Assembly (NCBI RefSeq): GCF_902150065.1
Contig: NC_043983.1
Coordinates: forward strand, 9,889,821-9,953,820
DNA: 64,000 nucleotides
Source: Myripristis murdjan
Taxonomy: Eukaryota; Chordata; Actinopteri; Holocentriformes; Holocentridae
Direction: 5' to 3'
Below the pieces are notes generated by a model, which saw only the letters and a program-made list of their open reading frames with translations, searched no databases and was not told where the DNA came from. Made by a program: the position numbers and the translations under genes. Positions within the stretch are counted from its first letter, which is position 1, and each line of letters opens with the position of its first letter. Positions 24,827 through 36,274 of this stretch are shown piece by piece.

Positions 24827-24860
24827 CACCTAAAGCTCATCACTGTATGAGCTTTAGGTG
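24827..24860. repeat. Perfect 14-bp inverted repeat with 6-base loop
   Basis: Left arm CACCTAAAGCTCAT (24827-24840), loop CACTGT, right arm ATGAGCTTTAGGTG (24847-24860). The arms are perfectly complementary and pairing stops immediately outside them. The stem is too short for a typical animal pre-miRNA. It could be the core of a decayed inverted-repeat element or a palindromic protein-binding site. Confidence 0.85.
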
Positions 24861-25190
24861 ATTTTCTCAGAGCTAAACAAACAAATAAATACATAAATGA
24901 CCAGTAAATACATTAAGATTGTATTAAACAGAAGGAAACTGCAGCAAAGGTATCTTTGATAAAGGAGAAACATGCAAATAAATATTACTTGTTAAAATAT
25001 GGTAATGTTATAAAATATAATGCAGTGCAAAAATGTGTTTAGAGTGACTGTTTGTCAGTATTTTGCATCTACATTAAAATACTCAATCCCAGTTTACACA
25101 TGGAGGACAACACAGGGTAAATCAAGGAGCACCAAGGAACAGAGGGGCAAATTATAAAGACTAACCTAAGTATGAGTTCTGTTCTCATTG

Positions 25191-25193
<3 letters not shown>

Positions 25194-25272
<79 letters not shown>
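25194..25272. repeat. TG microsatellite fused to GA microsatellite
   Basis: TG run (about 25194-25229) directly followed by a GA run (to 25272). Confidence 0.95.
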
Positions 25273-25274
<2 letters not shown>

Positions 25275-27289
25275 ACAAAATGTTTTTAAAGACACAGATT
25301 TACCAACAGACTTCAACAGACTCACCTGCTGACCTGGATCTGACTGATGTGGGTTTCCTTCTAATGAGACACTGTGGCATTAGACCAGCAACCCGGGATG
25401 TTTCAGTGTAATGTATCAGAATGTGGCTCTCGCGTCTGTAAAGCCAGGTTTGAACATCGCAGTGCATTCAGTGGTAAAAACCTGTTGATTTCTCCCAGTA
25501 ATGATTCTGCCAGGTAACCTCCACAAGCCCTCAGGGACCTGCGGAGGAGGTGTAAGCACACAACAGTATGTCCAGATGTGTGACTGCACCTCAATAATAA
25601 TGTCAATCACATCTTGGAGCAACATGATGTGCTGTGTGTTAACTGAATAACACCTGAATAATATTCCACAATGTAATGCGGAGGCAAATATTTTTGTGTG
25701 GATGAGTAATAACTTGAACCTTGGACTATATTGCTATTGTCTTTCCGACTGTAATATTTTCAGTGATATTCTGCATTACTTTATGTCACATTCTGTTCTG
25801 TTCTGAAATTTCTTGGCTGAACAGTTGACAGTTCAACCTTCTTAGCAGAATAGTTAGAATCAAGTGTATTTACTTCCTGCATTTGTTGTGCATTGTATCG
25901 CTATATTTTATAGCATCTTCCTTTTAATGGTCTATAATATATGACTTGTCATCATAACATGACATCTTAAGACATTTTGCCAAAAATATAAAAGAAAAGA
26001 AAAGACGAGATGTCCATAGGTTTCTTGTGTAAAAATCACTCATGATAGACTGCATAATTTATTTAACTTAACAGAGACATGTGGAGGTTCAGCTCCAAGT
26101 GATAACATTTTATGTTCTAATAGAAGCCCTGTAGTTGTCAGTATAACATCCATGAAATATGAAAATCCCTGTGAAATGACCTCACATGACTTCTACTTCC
26201 TGTAAAACAGAGCATATCAAATTGTGACATCATCCTGCACTAGTGGGTCTGAGTTTCAGTTTCATCAAATAAAACAAATCTTTAAACATCCTCTCTCATC
26301 CACCTGTCCCTTCAAATAAAATTTTCGCTCCCAAACTGATGATATTGGTTTGCACTTGTCAATGACCCTCCCTGCATTATGTCCCACCCAAAATCCTGTT
26401 TCAACAGGGACTGCATCAAATCAAGAAAGTAAGAGTTTATTCATGAGGTCTTTAAATATCAGCTGTACAAAAAAAAAGTCTTCAGCTGAATCATTTAAGT
26501 GACAGAGAAAAGTTTTTTGTAAAGGTTTTTTTTTTTTATTACTGCTGTTACTATTATTGATTAATATTATATTTTCTAAGCTTGGTCAAAGGCAGGAGAT
26601 GGGTCGCCCACTAACAAAGTGGTAGAATGCTGTAAATACCCCTGTGTGGTTAGGTGTTCATTTTGTGACACAATTTTGTTCAAAACTATCAAAAGTATTA
26701 AACCAAATCTGATGGATGAAGAGTCATATAAACATGCTTAATGCTGACGGTTACATTCTCAAAGAAGCATTAACACTGACCTGTTTGCTGTGTGCAGTGT
26801 GCACCATATTATTATGCTAGTCTCTGACTCTACAGTCATCAAAATGCACATCAAGTAGGTTGAGTTCTTAAAATATAGCTTGAGGCATCAGCTCAGTCTC
26901 CTAGTTTTCTTTGGATGCCACACATTATCAGAAAATTATTTCTGAGTGGCAACAGTGAATCACTGAAGTATGCACGTTTAAGTACAAATTAGAGTGAATG
27001 CTCTAAAGTAGCATACACTTTAAACAAAAAAATGCCTAAGATGACATCAGTTTTTGTGTCCATTTTTGTAGTATTGCTCAGGTTTTGAGAGCTGCAACTA
27101 TTACATGGCTATTAATGTACATGGTTTTGTACATTTGTCCTGTAAAATGCCTTGTGATTGAGTTCTATTAAAACAAAAAAAAAAAAAAAAGCGTCGTAAG
27201 GAGGGTGGTGACTGGTCAGTCTCTGAGAGTTCTGCATCTGATCCACAGTTTTCAAAAGAGCATTTATGCCTAAATCCCTCCAGGCATCA

Positions 27290-27448
27290 AAAGTGTCGTC
27301 TCATTGTTACAACACATGTCTGCCATTGTTACATTTACTTGTAGTATGTATTGTGGGGATGGTTGGATTGCTGAGTATGCTATAACACAAGAATGCTGTT
27401 GTATTTATTATTCATGGCAATAAAGTTGAACTTGAACTTGAACTTGAG
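27290..27448 (+). mobile_element. L2/Rex1-type LINE 3' end fragment
   Basis: The stretch ends in GGCAATAAAGTTGAACTTG followed by further GAACTT units (to about 27448), the tail type of an L2-like fish LINE. The same ending, GACAATAAATTTGAACTTG, terminates the larger copy at 42412. No coding part remains. Confidence 0.6.
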
Positions 27449-29473
27449 ATGCACCCTAAACTCAGCTATTGGCCATGCACCCTCCATGTGTGCACTATTT
27501 CATTCAACATAAAACATGCATTCAACATACAAGGATAGCAGTGTGCTGACAAAAGCCTCAATAAATCATAAAGTAATGAGGTCGCAGAGCATGTTTTGTT
27601 TGCCTAAGCCTGAAGGGCACACTATTCACTCTTTTGTTGACTGGAAAAATTCTTGCTCTTTTGCTGTGTTACTATCATTATCATTGCTGCTCTCTGCATC
27701 CAAATGCATAAACCACAAGTGAATTCAACGAATTTGTACAAGTGCTCGCAAGGCCATTTCCCTGGTAGTTACTAGACTGCTTCAGTATCAGACCAAAGTA
27801 GGTCACTATAGCTGAATAAAATGCACCACAGCAACTGATCATGTGGGACATCAATGTTATTTGTGCTGTGTAATTAATTTCAAGTACATTTTGCAGTTAT
27901 GAATAAGTTTAAGAGAAAAATAAAGCTACTCATCACATCTGGTGCAGGCTAAATTATATATACCTGCAGGTTTATTGAAGAAAGTCTGCCAATCTAATTA
28001 ACCTACAAATTGCAGGTCAGGCAGTGAGGAACACATGACTCAGCATCAAATCTTTCCTTTTTGTCATACTGTTGCCAACTTAAAAATAACTTTATCAAGA
28101 AGCACAAATTCACCTTTGGCAGTTAACTTACCACTGCAGTGCTAGCCTGCCTGATATTAGAGCAAGTTAGTAAGCAGACATTTGACTCCAATTTACGCCA
28201 CAGAGATGGACTTTTCCAAACTATCTATCAACATGACAATCAGATATTTAAGCCGACAATAAACCATTTAGAAATCATGATACATGCAATAATATTTTTG
28301 CACAGGTACGTTTCTGTCACCTATTAATAGTCCCTGGCCTTTATTTTCTTTCTTTTTTGTCAGACTCTAATCCACTTTTACTGGTAATTATTCATTAGTA
28401 TTTCTGAGTTGCTGCTCTTCCAGCCTTCACTGGTCACTGCTGCATTGCTCTCTTCATGCATTGGGACATTTTTTTTAACAACTAATTGCTATCCAATTTG
28501 AAAACATTTTTGTTGTCACCAATAACTACAATTACAATAGCAACATCAAGTTCTTATCATTAATTAACAACTGATTTAAAAGCGATAAATTAATTGTATA
28601 TCATCATCTGGAATAAGAAATTGTCATTATTATAACAATCACTATTTAATAGCCTCTAGGTACAAGACAGATAGGATAATTAGCTTAGTAACTGATTAAT
28701 TCATAGAACTGGATATATTGCTAATTAAAACAATAACTAAGACAAGTTTATATATTAGAAATGCTATTGTTTTCATACAGAACAGAAAAGTGACCAGTAA
28801 AAAGCCAGTTACTAACTTTATAAATATTAAACACAGAAAAATGAGCAGCAAAAGTTGAGTTCTATGAGTTTTAATTAAAGTGGTATCATATACTGTAAAA
28901 AATAGTAAAACTACTACAGTGACAAGTGTCTGACGAAGTAGGGAATAGATAACAAAAAAGAATAAATAATGACTGTTTTTAAGTGTACCATGTATTAGAA
29001 ATACATGGTAATAGAACCTGGACGAGTAAATCTATATGTAATGGTTTTTACATCCAAAATAATGGAAATATTTCTTGAAGCTCTTGCACTATAGGGGCTC
29101 TGTGTCACTTGTGGCAGAATAAAGTATGCTGTATACTGAAAGCGACTGATTTCAATGTAAATCACTAAAACTTTAACCTTCTCAGCAGCTTAGATCAACG
29201 ACCTGTTAAAAATGAAAACTAAGAAGCAGTTGTGAGCTGTTGGAGCCGAAAGTTATGCCTCCAGAAAGATTCCTCTGTTCAAGTTAAAATAGTGTGTGCA
29301 TGTGAGAAAGCTACTTTGAACAGGGCTCAATATGCCACATAATTATAGGTCTCACGGGTGGCCTTCCTAACATAATGTCATATCTCATTTGAGCATAATT
29401 ACTGAGTGTTATGATCACTGGAGCTGAATAGCGGTCAATACTTCAGCTTCAGATGTACAAATGCTAACCAAAA

Positions 29474-29953
29474 CTATTGTAAAACTGGAAGAAAATTGTT
29501 TGAAATGGCCATGATTGATTTCTGGATGTGGAATCCAGCCCCCACTTTAGGATTTTTGGACCTCAATTTCCTATAGCTATGACTCATCCAGCTGTATTTG
29601 AATGGACAGAAGCAAAATGTCAGATGTTCTTCACCAAACTGTGAAGGCTCCCTGCAGCAGCGGTCAGTGCACATTGGTCCAGAGATGTCAGGGATGTCCG
29701 GGAACTCCGGCTGAGACTCCAAAGACAGTCTGAACATCCAGTCATTCACAAAAGCCTCAATCCATCTTAGTTATTGCACTGCTGGTACAACTGTGCAGTT
29801 CCTCGATTTCCCATGCTTAAGATTAGACAATATATGCCTGAGCTCCCAGTTCTGTATGTGGCTGGTGACTGGAGAAGTGCACCATGTTGAGCTACAATCA
29901 TGTGCACTGTGTTTAACTCTCTGACTGAGGCTACTGGTTACATTCCAGTTCAT
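29474..29953 (-). other. Near-open stretch of unknown origin
   Basis: Two adjacent minus-strand frames (29953-29771 and 29749-29474) lie in the same phase with a single interruption, giving about 160 codons in AT-rich DNA where random frames are short. The predicted residues include a cysteine-containing segment (MCTDRCCREPSQ) and SWMSHSYRKLRSKNPK. I do not recognise a family. It may be a degraded pseudogene, a repeat-derived fragment or chance. Confidence 0.25.
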
Positions 29954-30750
29954 TGCAAGTTTAGTTTTCTTTTCATCTTTGATATCATTTTTTTATCCTA
30001 ATGAATTGTTTTATATTCAGCTGCTGTAAGCAAAAGAAGATTGCAATTTAATGTTTTAATTGAATAGAATTTAAAATGAACTTGAATTCAACTTAAAACA
30101 AACTTGAATATTTTTATATGTATGAGTTATTTAGTTTTTCGATGCATTTTGTTTATCATTTTTACCTTATTGTTTATAATTAAATGATGTGCTCTCTGTT
30201 ATTCTTTGTTGACTGACAGTACCTGCAATTTGTAGTACATTTACACTGCTTAATTTAACCGAACATTTATCCTAGACACCAGATATAACTCCATATTTAG
30301 GACTACAGTTCATCTGTCTCCAAAGTCACTGACTCTGTTGATTTCATGAACCTATATAACTTCAAAGCTTGGATTGGGTAAATGTCAGTGACAGAGGGTA
30401 ATTAAATAAATTAATAAACCCTCACCCATCTGATCACAAAATATGATCAAAACCAAAATGTTTACTTCTGTTGTTAAAAATAAACTCATTCATCTGCTTC
30501 AAGTTGCTGTAACCTAATTCTGCCGTATTGTCAAAAGAAACAGGCTGCTGCAGTTCCAAACTAAAATTTGAGGTCAACATTGGTATATGTATTAACTGTT
30601 GTTAAAATAAATAAATAAATAAACTTTTACAAAAAGTCATGATCATTTAGCCTACAGGAAAGCCTAATGTCAATTATGCTGGGGAAAAATTACAAAAAAA
30701 AAAAAAATTACAGGCGTTTCATTTGTAGTGATGACCTGAAGCCCTTATTT

Positions 30751-31436
30751 TCATCAATGTAAAATTAGAATGAATAAATACCACATTTATCAAAAAAGAA
30801 TTTATTTTATCTTCATGTGACGTACATAATTATTTCAATAAAGACCAACAACGTAGACCAAAAAAAAAAACGTTTTACATCACATAGGCTACAGTAATGG
30901 CTATGAATAATAATCTCCTCTGACACACATATGTACACCTAAAAAAAAAAAAAAAAAAAAAAAAAAACATCTAAAAAAAATAACAAAACACATGGGTACA
31001 CTGTTAATTTTGAACGAAATGTGACAATTAAAATACATTAAGCTCTCTGAGATAGTATATAGTCATGGAATGTGTCAAACGGATCTAAATGGCTTCACAC
31101 CTTTTAAATAGGAATGTTTGTTATCAAGAGGCTCAGTCTTGTTTCTGATCCCGAACGAAAAATCACTATAATATTCCAGGGTCTCTCTTTTTAGCCTGTT
31201 TAATCTTCTGTGAAAACGCTGTAATATTCAAAAAATATGTCTTTTATAAAATAGTCCAAAAATATGGTGTTTTATAGTGTTTTATCTCATTTAATGGTAG
31301 GCTGTTTTTTATTATTCTGTTGGTGTCACTGTCATGTTGCTTTAATATTCATGTCTTACAGTTTGCCAGTGATATTTATATTATCTTTGAAAAATATATA
31401 ATGGGATTATTGTAGTTATTTTTCGCAAGGGAGTCC
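30751..31436 (-). other. foxe3 3' UTR candidate region
   Basis: AT-rich sequence directly downstream of the foxe3 stop. Minus-strand AATAAA hexamers occur at 31308-31313 (about 125 bases after the stop) and 30801-30806 (about 630 bases after). Which one is used cannot be told. A poly-A run of about 26 bases lies near 30942-30967 on the plus strand. Confidence 0.35.
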
Positions 31437-32699
31437 TCACATATACCGATCTAATCCTGATGCAAAGTTGGCTTGTCTCATATACGAGTTGTTGTAGGAG
31501 TTCATGGGGCTGGAGAGGCCCAGCAGCTGCTCCGTGTGATCGGCGCAGGAGCCCGGGCGCAGAGCCGGCAGGGAGAGTCTGTTCCCGGGGCAGTACACTT
31601 GCGAGCTCCCGGGGGAGAAACCGGACTGGGTCATTGTGGGCAGGTGAGGAGGCGAGGCCGAGGAGGAGTACGGGTACCCGGCGGCCAGGTTGGAAGGGAG
31701 GTTCCCGCTGTTTCTGCTCAGCATGTTAGCAGATGGATTGACAGTCTGGGTCTGGAAGCACGCAGACGGGTCGGTGCCGGTAACCGAGCAGCTGGAGGAC
31801 ATGGTGCCCAAGTCCCCGCCGCTCAAACCCAGTGCCTGCGAATTGAGCTCTCCTCCCGGGCCGCTCTGCACCACCGTCTGCTGGCTGATTATGTTGTCGA
31901 TGCTGAACATGCGTGGCTGTCCTTGGGCGACCCCGGCAGAGGTCTGGTAGTGATGCAGCATGGCTGGGTGGGGGGATGTTGCTGACAGCTGGGAGCCGTA
32001 GCCAGACCCTATCCCGGGATAAAGGGTGTTAGGATACGTGGGCCTACCCATCGGCGTTGGGGTGAAAGCGCTGGAGCTCTGCATGTACCCGGGGTAGGTG
32101 CTCACATCTGTGCGCTTGAACCTTTTCCGTCTCCTCAGAAAGCTCCCGTTGTCAAACATGTCCTCTGCAGCGGGGTCTAAAGTCCAATAGTTGCCTTTGC
32201 CCGGTCTGCCGGGCTCCCGGGGGATCTTGACGAAGCAGTCGTTCAGGGTAAGGTTGTGGCGGATGGAGTTCTGCCACTTCTTTGAATTTTCCCTGTAAAA
32301 AGGAAAGCGCTCCATGATGAATTTATAAATGCCCCCCAGGGTGAGCTTTCGCTCCGGGGAGTTGGCGATGGCCATGGCGATGAGAGCGATGTAGCTGTAG
32401 GGAGGTTTCCCCCGCTGGACGGGCCTCTTCCTCCGGCGGCTCCCGGTCGGCAGGTGCTCCTCAGTCTGGCCCAAAGCAGCCCCGTCCTCCGTGTTGGGGC
32501 TGTTCCCCCGGGGCTCAGACTTGATCAAAATATTGTCTTTGGACCGGGCCTGCAGCATCAGAGGCGGCGGAGGCAACGGCGAGTCTAGGCTCACGTTTGG
32601 AGACATGACAACAGGACTTGTTGCCTCGGCCGGCGAATGCTGCGTCTCTGCAGTCATGTTGCACATGCCAGAGAAGTAAGAGTAATTTGCAAGATTCAT
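31437..32699 (-). CDS. foxe3: Forkhead transcription factor FoxE3-like
   Basis: Intronless, 420-residue forkhead protein. FOXE3 in vertebrates controls lens epithelium and anterior eye development. The forkhead domain spans about residues 97-196 ([55 protein letters not shown]). It is preceded by a basic [14 protein letters not shown] stretch typical of FoxE. A possible SUMO site IKSE lies at 59-62, and an eh1-like FSIDNIIS at about 265-272. The C-terminus, with [12 protein letters not shown] and an ending [16 protein letters not shown], matches the FOXE3 tail as I recall it (LRQPGFASGLERYL) and not FOXE1. The first Met (MNLANYSYF) is taken as the start; a second Met at residue 12 or 15 is possible. 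It lies upstream of foxd2 on the same strand, as in the mammalian FOXE3-FOXD2 pair. Confidence 0.9.
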   Translation of the reverse strand: MNLANYSYFSGMCNMTAETQHSPAEATSPVVMSPNVSLDSPLPPPPLMLQARSKDNILIKSEPRGNSPNTEDGAALGQTEEHLPTGSRRRKRPVQRGKPPYSYIALIAMAIANSPERKLTLGGIYKFIMERFPFYRENSKKWQNSIRHNLTLNDCFVKIPREPGRPGKGNYWTLDPAAEDMFDNGSFLRRRKRFKRTDVSTYPGYMQSSSAFTPTPMGRPTYPNTLYPGIGSGYGSQLSATSPHPAMLHHYQTSAGVAQGQPRMFSIDNIISQQTVVQSGPGGELNSQALGLSGGDLGTMSSSCSVTGTDPSACFQTQTVNPSANMLSRNSGNLPSNLAAGYPYSSSASPPHLPTMTQSGFSPGSSQVYCPGNRLSLPALRPGSCADHTEQLLGLSSPMNSYNNSYMRQANFASGLDRYM

Positions 32700-32895
32700 A
32701 AAAGAAATGATTAATGGTCTCCCTTTGTTGAAATAATAAGTTGGGAAAGAGCCCGTGAAAGAACCAGGCTAGTACCTTGGCTGTTCTGCTATAAGCCAGT
32801 GCCTGATCCTCTGGACAATCCAAAAATAGCCCCTGTCCTGCCCTGATGTTTGGGGTGGTTTGTGTCTCTCCAGGTGAGAGGAAGGCGTTGACAGC

Positions 32896-32901
32896 TTTAT
32901 A
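32896..32901 (-). promoter_or_regulatory. TATA box candidate for foxe3
   Basis: On the minus strand the sequence reads CCTTATAAAGCTG, a good TATA box in GC-richer context. It lies 197 bases upstream of the chosen start codon and would give a 5' UTR of about 165-170 bases. No competing TATA-like site is obvious closer to the gene. Confidence 0.5.
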
Positions 32902-33000
32902 AGGCAGGGCAGGAATGACGACACCGGCTGGCCAGTGACGGCGGAGGCAGGAGAGTAGTCTATAGTGCCCTCCTGATGGACTGCAGGCCCCCCCTCCACC

Positions 33001-33003
<3 letters not shown>

Positions 33004-33041
<38 letters not shown>
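33004..33041. repeat. CA microsatellite upstream of foxe3
   Basis: CA run of about 38 bases, about 100 bases beyond the putative foxe3 TATA box. Confidence 0.95.
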
Positions 33042-33042
<1 letters not shown>

Positions 33043-33440
33043 ACAGAAATATTCCTGTAATATTCCTACAGCTGTTTCTGAGGTACTCAATATGAAGTTT
33101 ACTTCAAACTTTTCTTACTAAATGGCATTTGTTATCACCTATGTCCCTGAGGGTTTTAGAAATAGTTTATGGTGTTGGTGGGGAATCATATAGTATTATT
33201 CTAAAATTTTCATAATAGGAACAATTTTCTTGATTTGGAAAGGCCTAATTCAACTTCAGCAGCAGCTCTTATGGCATATAGTAGGCCTACACTGTCTCTT
33301 CAAAATCCTAGTGTAAAACATTGATTTGTAATTTTAACGGTAGAGTAATTAATGTGGATAATGTCTTAGCTGAGTAACAATGATATGCATTATCCATAAA
33401 GTCTGTTTTGTTGATGTGCTATGGTGATTATTGATGACCT

Positions 33441-33489
33441 GTCTCTCTCTGTCTCTCTCTCTCTCTCTGTCTGTCTCTCTCTCTCTCTG

Positions 33490-33563
<74 letters not shown>

Positions 33564-33565
33564 AC
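33441..33565. repeat. CT microsatellite fused to CA microsatellite
   Basis: CT-rich run (33441-33508) directly followed by CA repeats (to about 33565). Reading frames across it are artefacts. Confidence 0.95.
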
Positions 33566-35899
33566 TCTACAACTCTCTCTTTGTATCTTCCTCTCTGCTC
33601 TTCTCTCTGGGTTTGCACTGAGAGCTGCGTGTATATCCAGGGCAGAAACAACACTCACCGAGCTGCTCCATGCTACTCCAAACCCAACAGCCAATCCACC
33701 AATTGAAAAATAAAAACAAGCCACTAAAAACAAGCAATTGAGCTATGAAAGCTTTTGGGGAAGAAAAGTAAATATCCCTTCATTTCATTTTCATTTTTGG
33801 AGAATGATAATCAAACACTCCTCAGGCCAGAGAGGAGAGGTGTTATCTTATGGATTTTGAAGTGAAAACACAGTTCTGCACACAATCGGTATGCAGACAA
33901 CCCATTTAAACACAAGGGTATGATAGTGCTCCTAATTGATCATTTAGGCAAATAGGGTGTTGATGTTCACAGGGATATATTTCAGTGTACCATCACTTTT
34001 AACAACAAGGAGAGGCCCTGCTGGCTGCGGTGTTGACCGTGAGGTGCCAGGACTGAGCTCAGCACAAAGGATTGATGCTGTACATCAGCATGTTGCATAC
34101 ACATTTTAATAACTCTATGAGAGTATATATGTGTGTGTGTATATGTGTGTATGTGTGTGTAAAAAGGGTGACAGAGAGAGGGAGTGAGAAAATGAGAGAG
34201 AGGGAGGTTGTGTTCAAAGCAGAGTTTAAAACAACATGGCTGTACAGCAGGGCTGATATGAAAGAAATGCTCATGAATCAAACTGAAGTCATAACCACCT
34301 CCCATTCTGCTAAGCTGTAAGCCCCTCCAACACAAAGTAGCTGGCACTCCCAACAGACAACTGTGCCCCCCCGTCACCCAACCGCACCCCACCCCAGCCG
34401 CAGCTCAGACAACACTAAGCCCGGCTACTCACAGCCAGTGGCTAACAGCTTCAGACAGGCGTGGGAGCGGGGGTGTATCCAAGCAGGATCTGCCCCCAGA
34501 GCTGCCAGGTCAGGCAGGACAAACAGGGGCTCAGGCCAGGAAACGGGCCCTCTGCCCTGGGGCCTGCGGCCTCTCACTAATCCCCCCCCCTCCCTCCCCT
34601 CCAGAGCCTCCCTATACCTCCCTGCTCCTCTGTGCTCCCTACACACTCATCCTGATCCCCGGCCAGTCTGTCCTCGTGTGTTCCCAGTCACTCACAAACA
34701 CACATCCATTGTCAGTGTCCAGTAAAGACCTTGCTTCAATTTTGCACTTTGTTACCATGATTAGAAACAGCCGATAGTGTGTCTCCCATGTGAAGAACAT
34801 GCTATTAAATGCACCCATTAAAATGTACTGTAATCTCTGAATTAAAAGGAAGAGGATAGAAAAATGTTGGCTGCTGAATTCTGCGATGGTACGATCCTTC
34901 AAAGCAACAGCCAGCAGAGATATGACACTTAAAGTTAAACCTCAAGTTATTCCATATACAAAAATACATTATGTATTCACACAACACTGTAATTATTTGA
35001 AGAAAAACAATTATTATTAAAGTATTATTACAGTATTACAGTATGCCATGAGTAACAGTAGGTGTCCATTCTTTTATTGGCCAAATGTGTAAAAGTCTTT
35101 TAGAAATGCATGGGTGTCAATAGAGAAATTAATTGCTATTTTAGGAGTACTGAAAACTTTGAAGATGCTTTGTTTTTGTAGGAGACCAACTGAATACATA
35201 CAGAGAGAGAGAGAGAGTGGGAGAGAGAGAGGCCTTATTCATCCTTTTGTGCAGGTTTGGAGGATGATTACACCCCTTGCAAATCACACTGACCTACGAT
35301 GGACATGGCTGACGGTTAAAAGCAACACATCATCAGGAAGACTGAAACGAAAAACACACATTTGCATAGAAAAGCATGCAGGAGTGATAGAAATTAATCA
35401 CTAGTCTTTGAGAGAGTTAGATATTGCTAAAATGAGCACCTGGCCTAGAAGTCATTTTTATGTCAAAGTTTTTCTGAGGGCATTTAAGGAGTTTCAAACA
35501 GCTGGGAGAAGAGCTATCCAGTGTCTGAAGGGGAAGGTGCGCCTGTGCCTTTGATCAAAGCCAGTTGCAGTGCCAGTTAATGTGCTTTACCAGAAATTCA
35601 ACTGTCTTTCCAAAAGCTTGGACTGAGTAAAAATACAGTATATCCAGATTTATTTATGTGTTGATGCAATTCCTGTCTCCCTGTCTCCTCCAGTATCCAC
35701 AGCTAAGGTCTCTGGTGGTCTTTGGTGGTGCTTGCTCCACACCTGGTTCTCTTCCTCTTTTTTGGTGAAATTTGTAGAAATACAGAGGGAGAGACGGCCA
35801 GAGAGAGTTGCTGAGTAAACACTTGGAATCCATTCATTCGCGAAGTGGCTCCAGGGGACGGGGAGGAGGGGGCCATGAGAAAAAGAGGGGGAATAAAAG

Positions 35900-35902
<3 letters not shown>

Positions 35903-35942
<40 letters not shown>

Positions 35943-36120
35943 CACACACAAGAGAGAGAGAGAGAGCACAACCTTTTTCTTGCCCAAGCTCATCAAGTAC
36001 GGGCCAGGGCTCCTGAAAACGCAGGGATTACCAGAGTACTGGGGCTCTCCTGGCCTGGCTCGCCTCTGCTCACTCCTGCACTGCACGCTACACTGCCCTG
36101 CTAAAGCACCGCATATGGTT

Positions 36121-36158
<38 letters not shown>

Positions 36159-36228
36159 AACCATGCTTGCTGTATGGCTCTCATCTCTCGTTTGCAAAAT
36201 GCAAACGCATGGACACATAAAGCCTGAG

Positions 36229-36269
<41 letters not shown>
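35903..36269. repeat. GA and two CA microsatellites
   Basis: GA run 35903-35941, CA run 36123-36154 and CA run 36233-36269, separated by unique sequence. Some long open frames in the area come from these runs. Confidence 0.9.

Positions 36270-36274
<5 letters not shown>

Larger units (their letters stand above)
22201..30750. other. foxd2-foxe3 intergenic space, no gene supported
   Basis: AT-rich, mostly unique sequence between the two forkhead genes. It holds a perfect short inverted repeat (24827-24860), a motif cluster that may be an enhancer (24320-24480), a TG/GA microsatellite (25194-25272), an L2-type LINE tail (about 27290-27448) and an unexplained minus-strand near-open stretch (29474-29953). 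Open frames are otherwise short and featureless. Confidence 0.5.

Noticed and set aside
24827-24860. Pre-miRNA interpretation of the perfect hairpin
   Set aside because: A 14-bp stem with no extended pairing outside is too short for a normal animal pre-miRNA.
31460-31985. 170-codon plus-strand frame opposite foxe3
   Set aside because: Antisense shadow of foxe3; Gly/Arg-rich composition mirrors the gene.
32515-33090. 191-codon minus-strand frame overlapping the foxe3 start
   Set aside because: Different frame from foxe3, runs through a CA microsatellite and has no recognisable domain.
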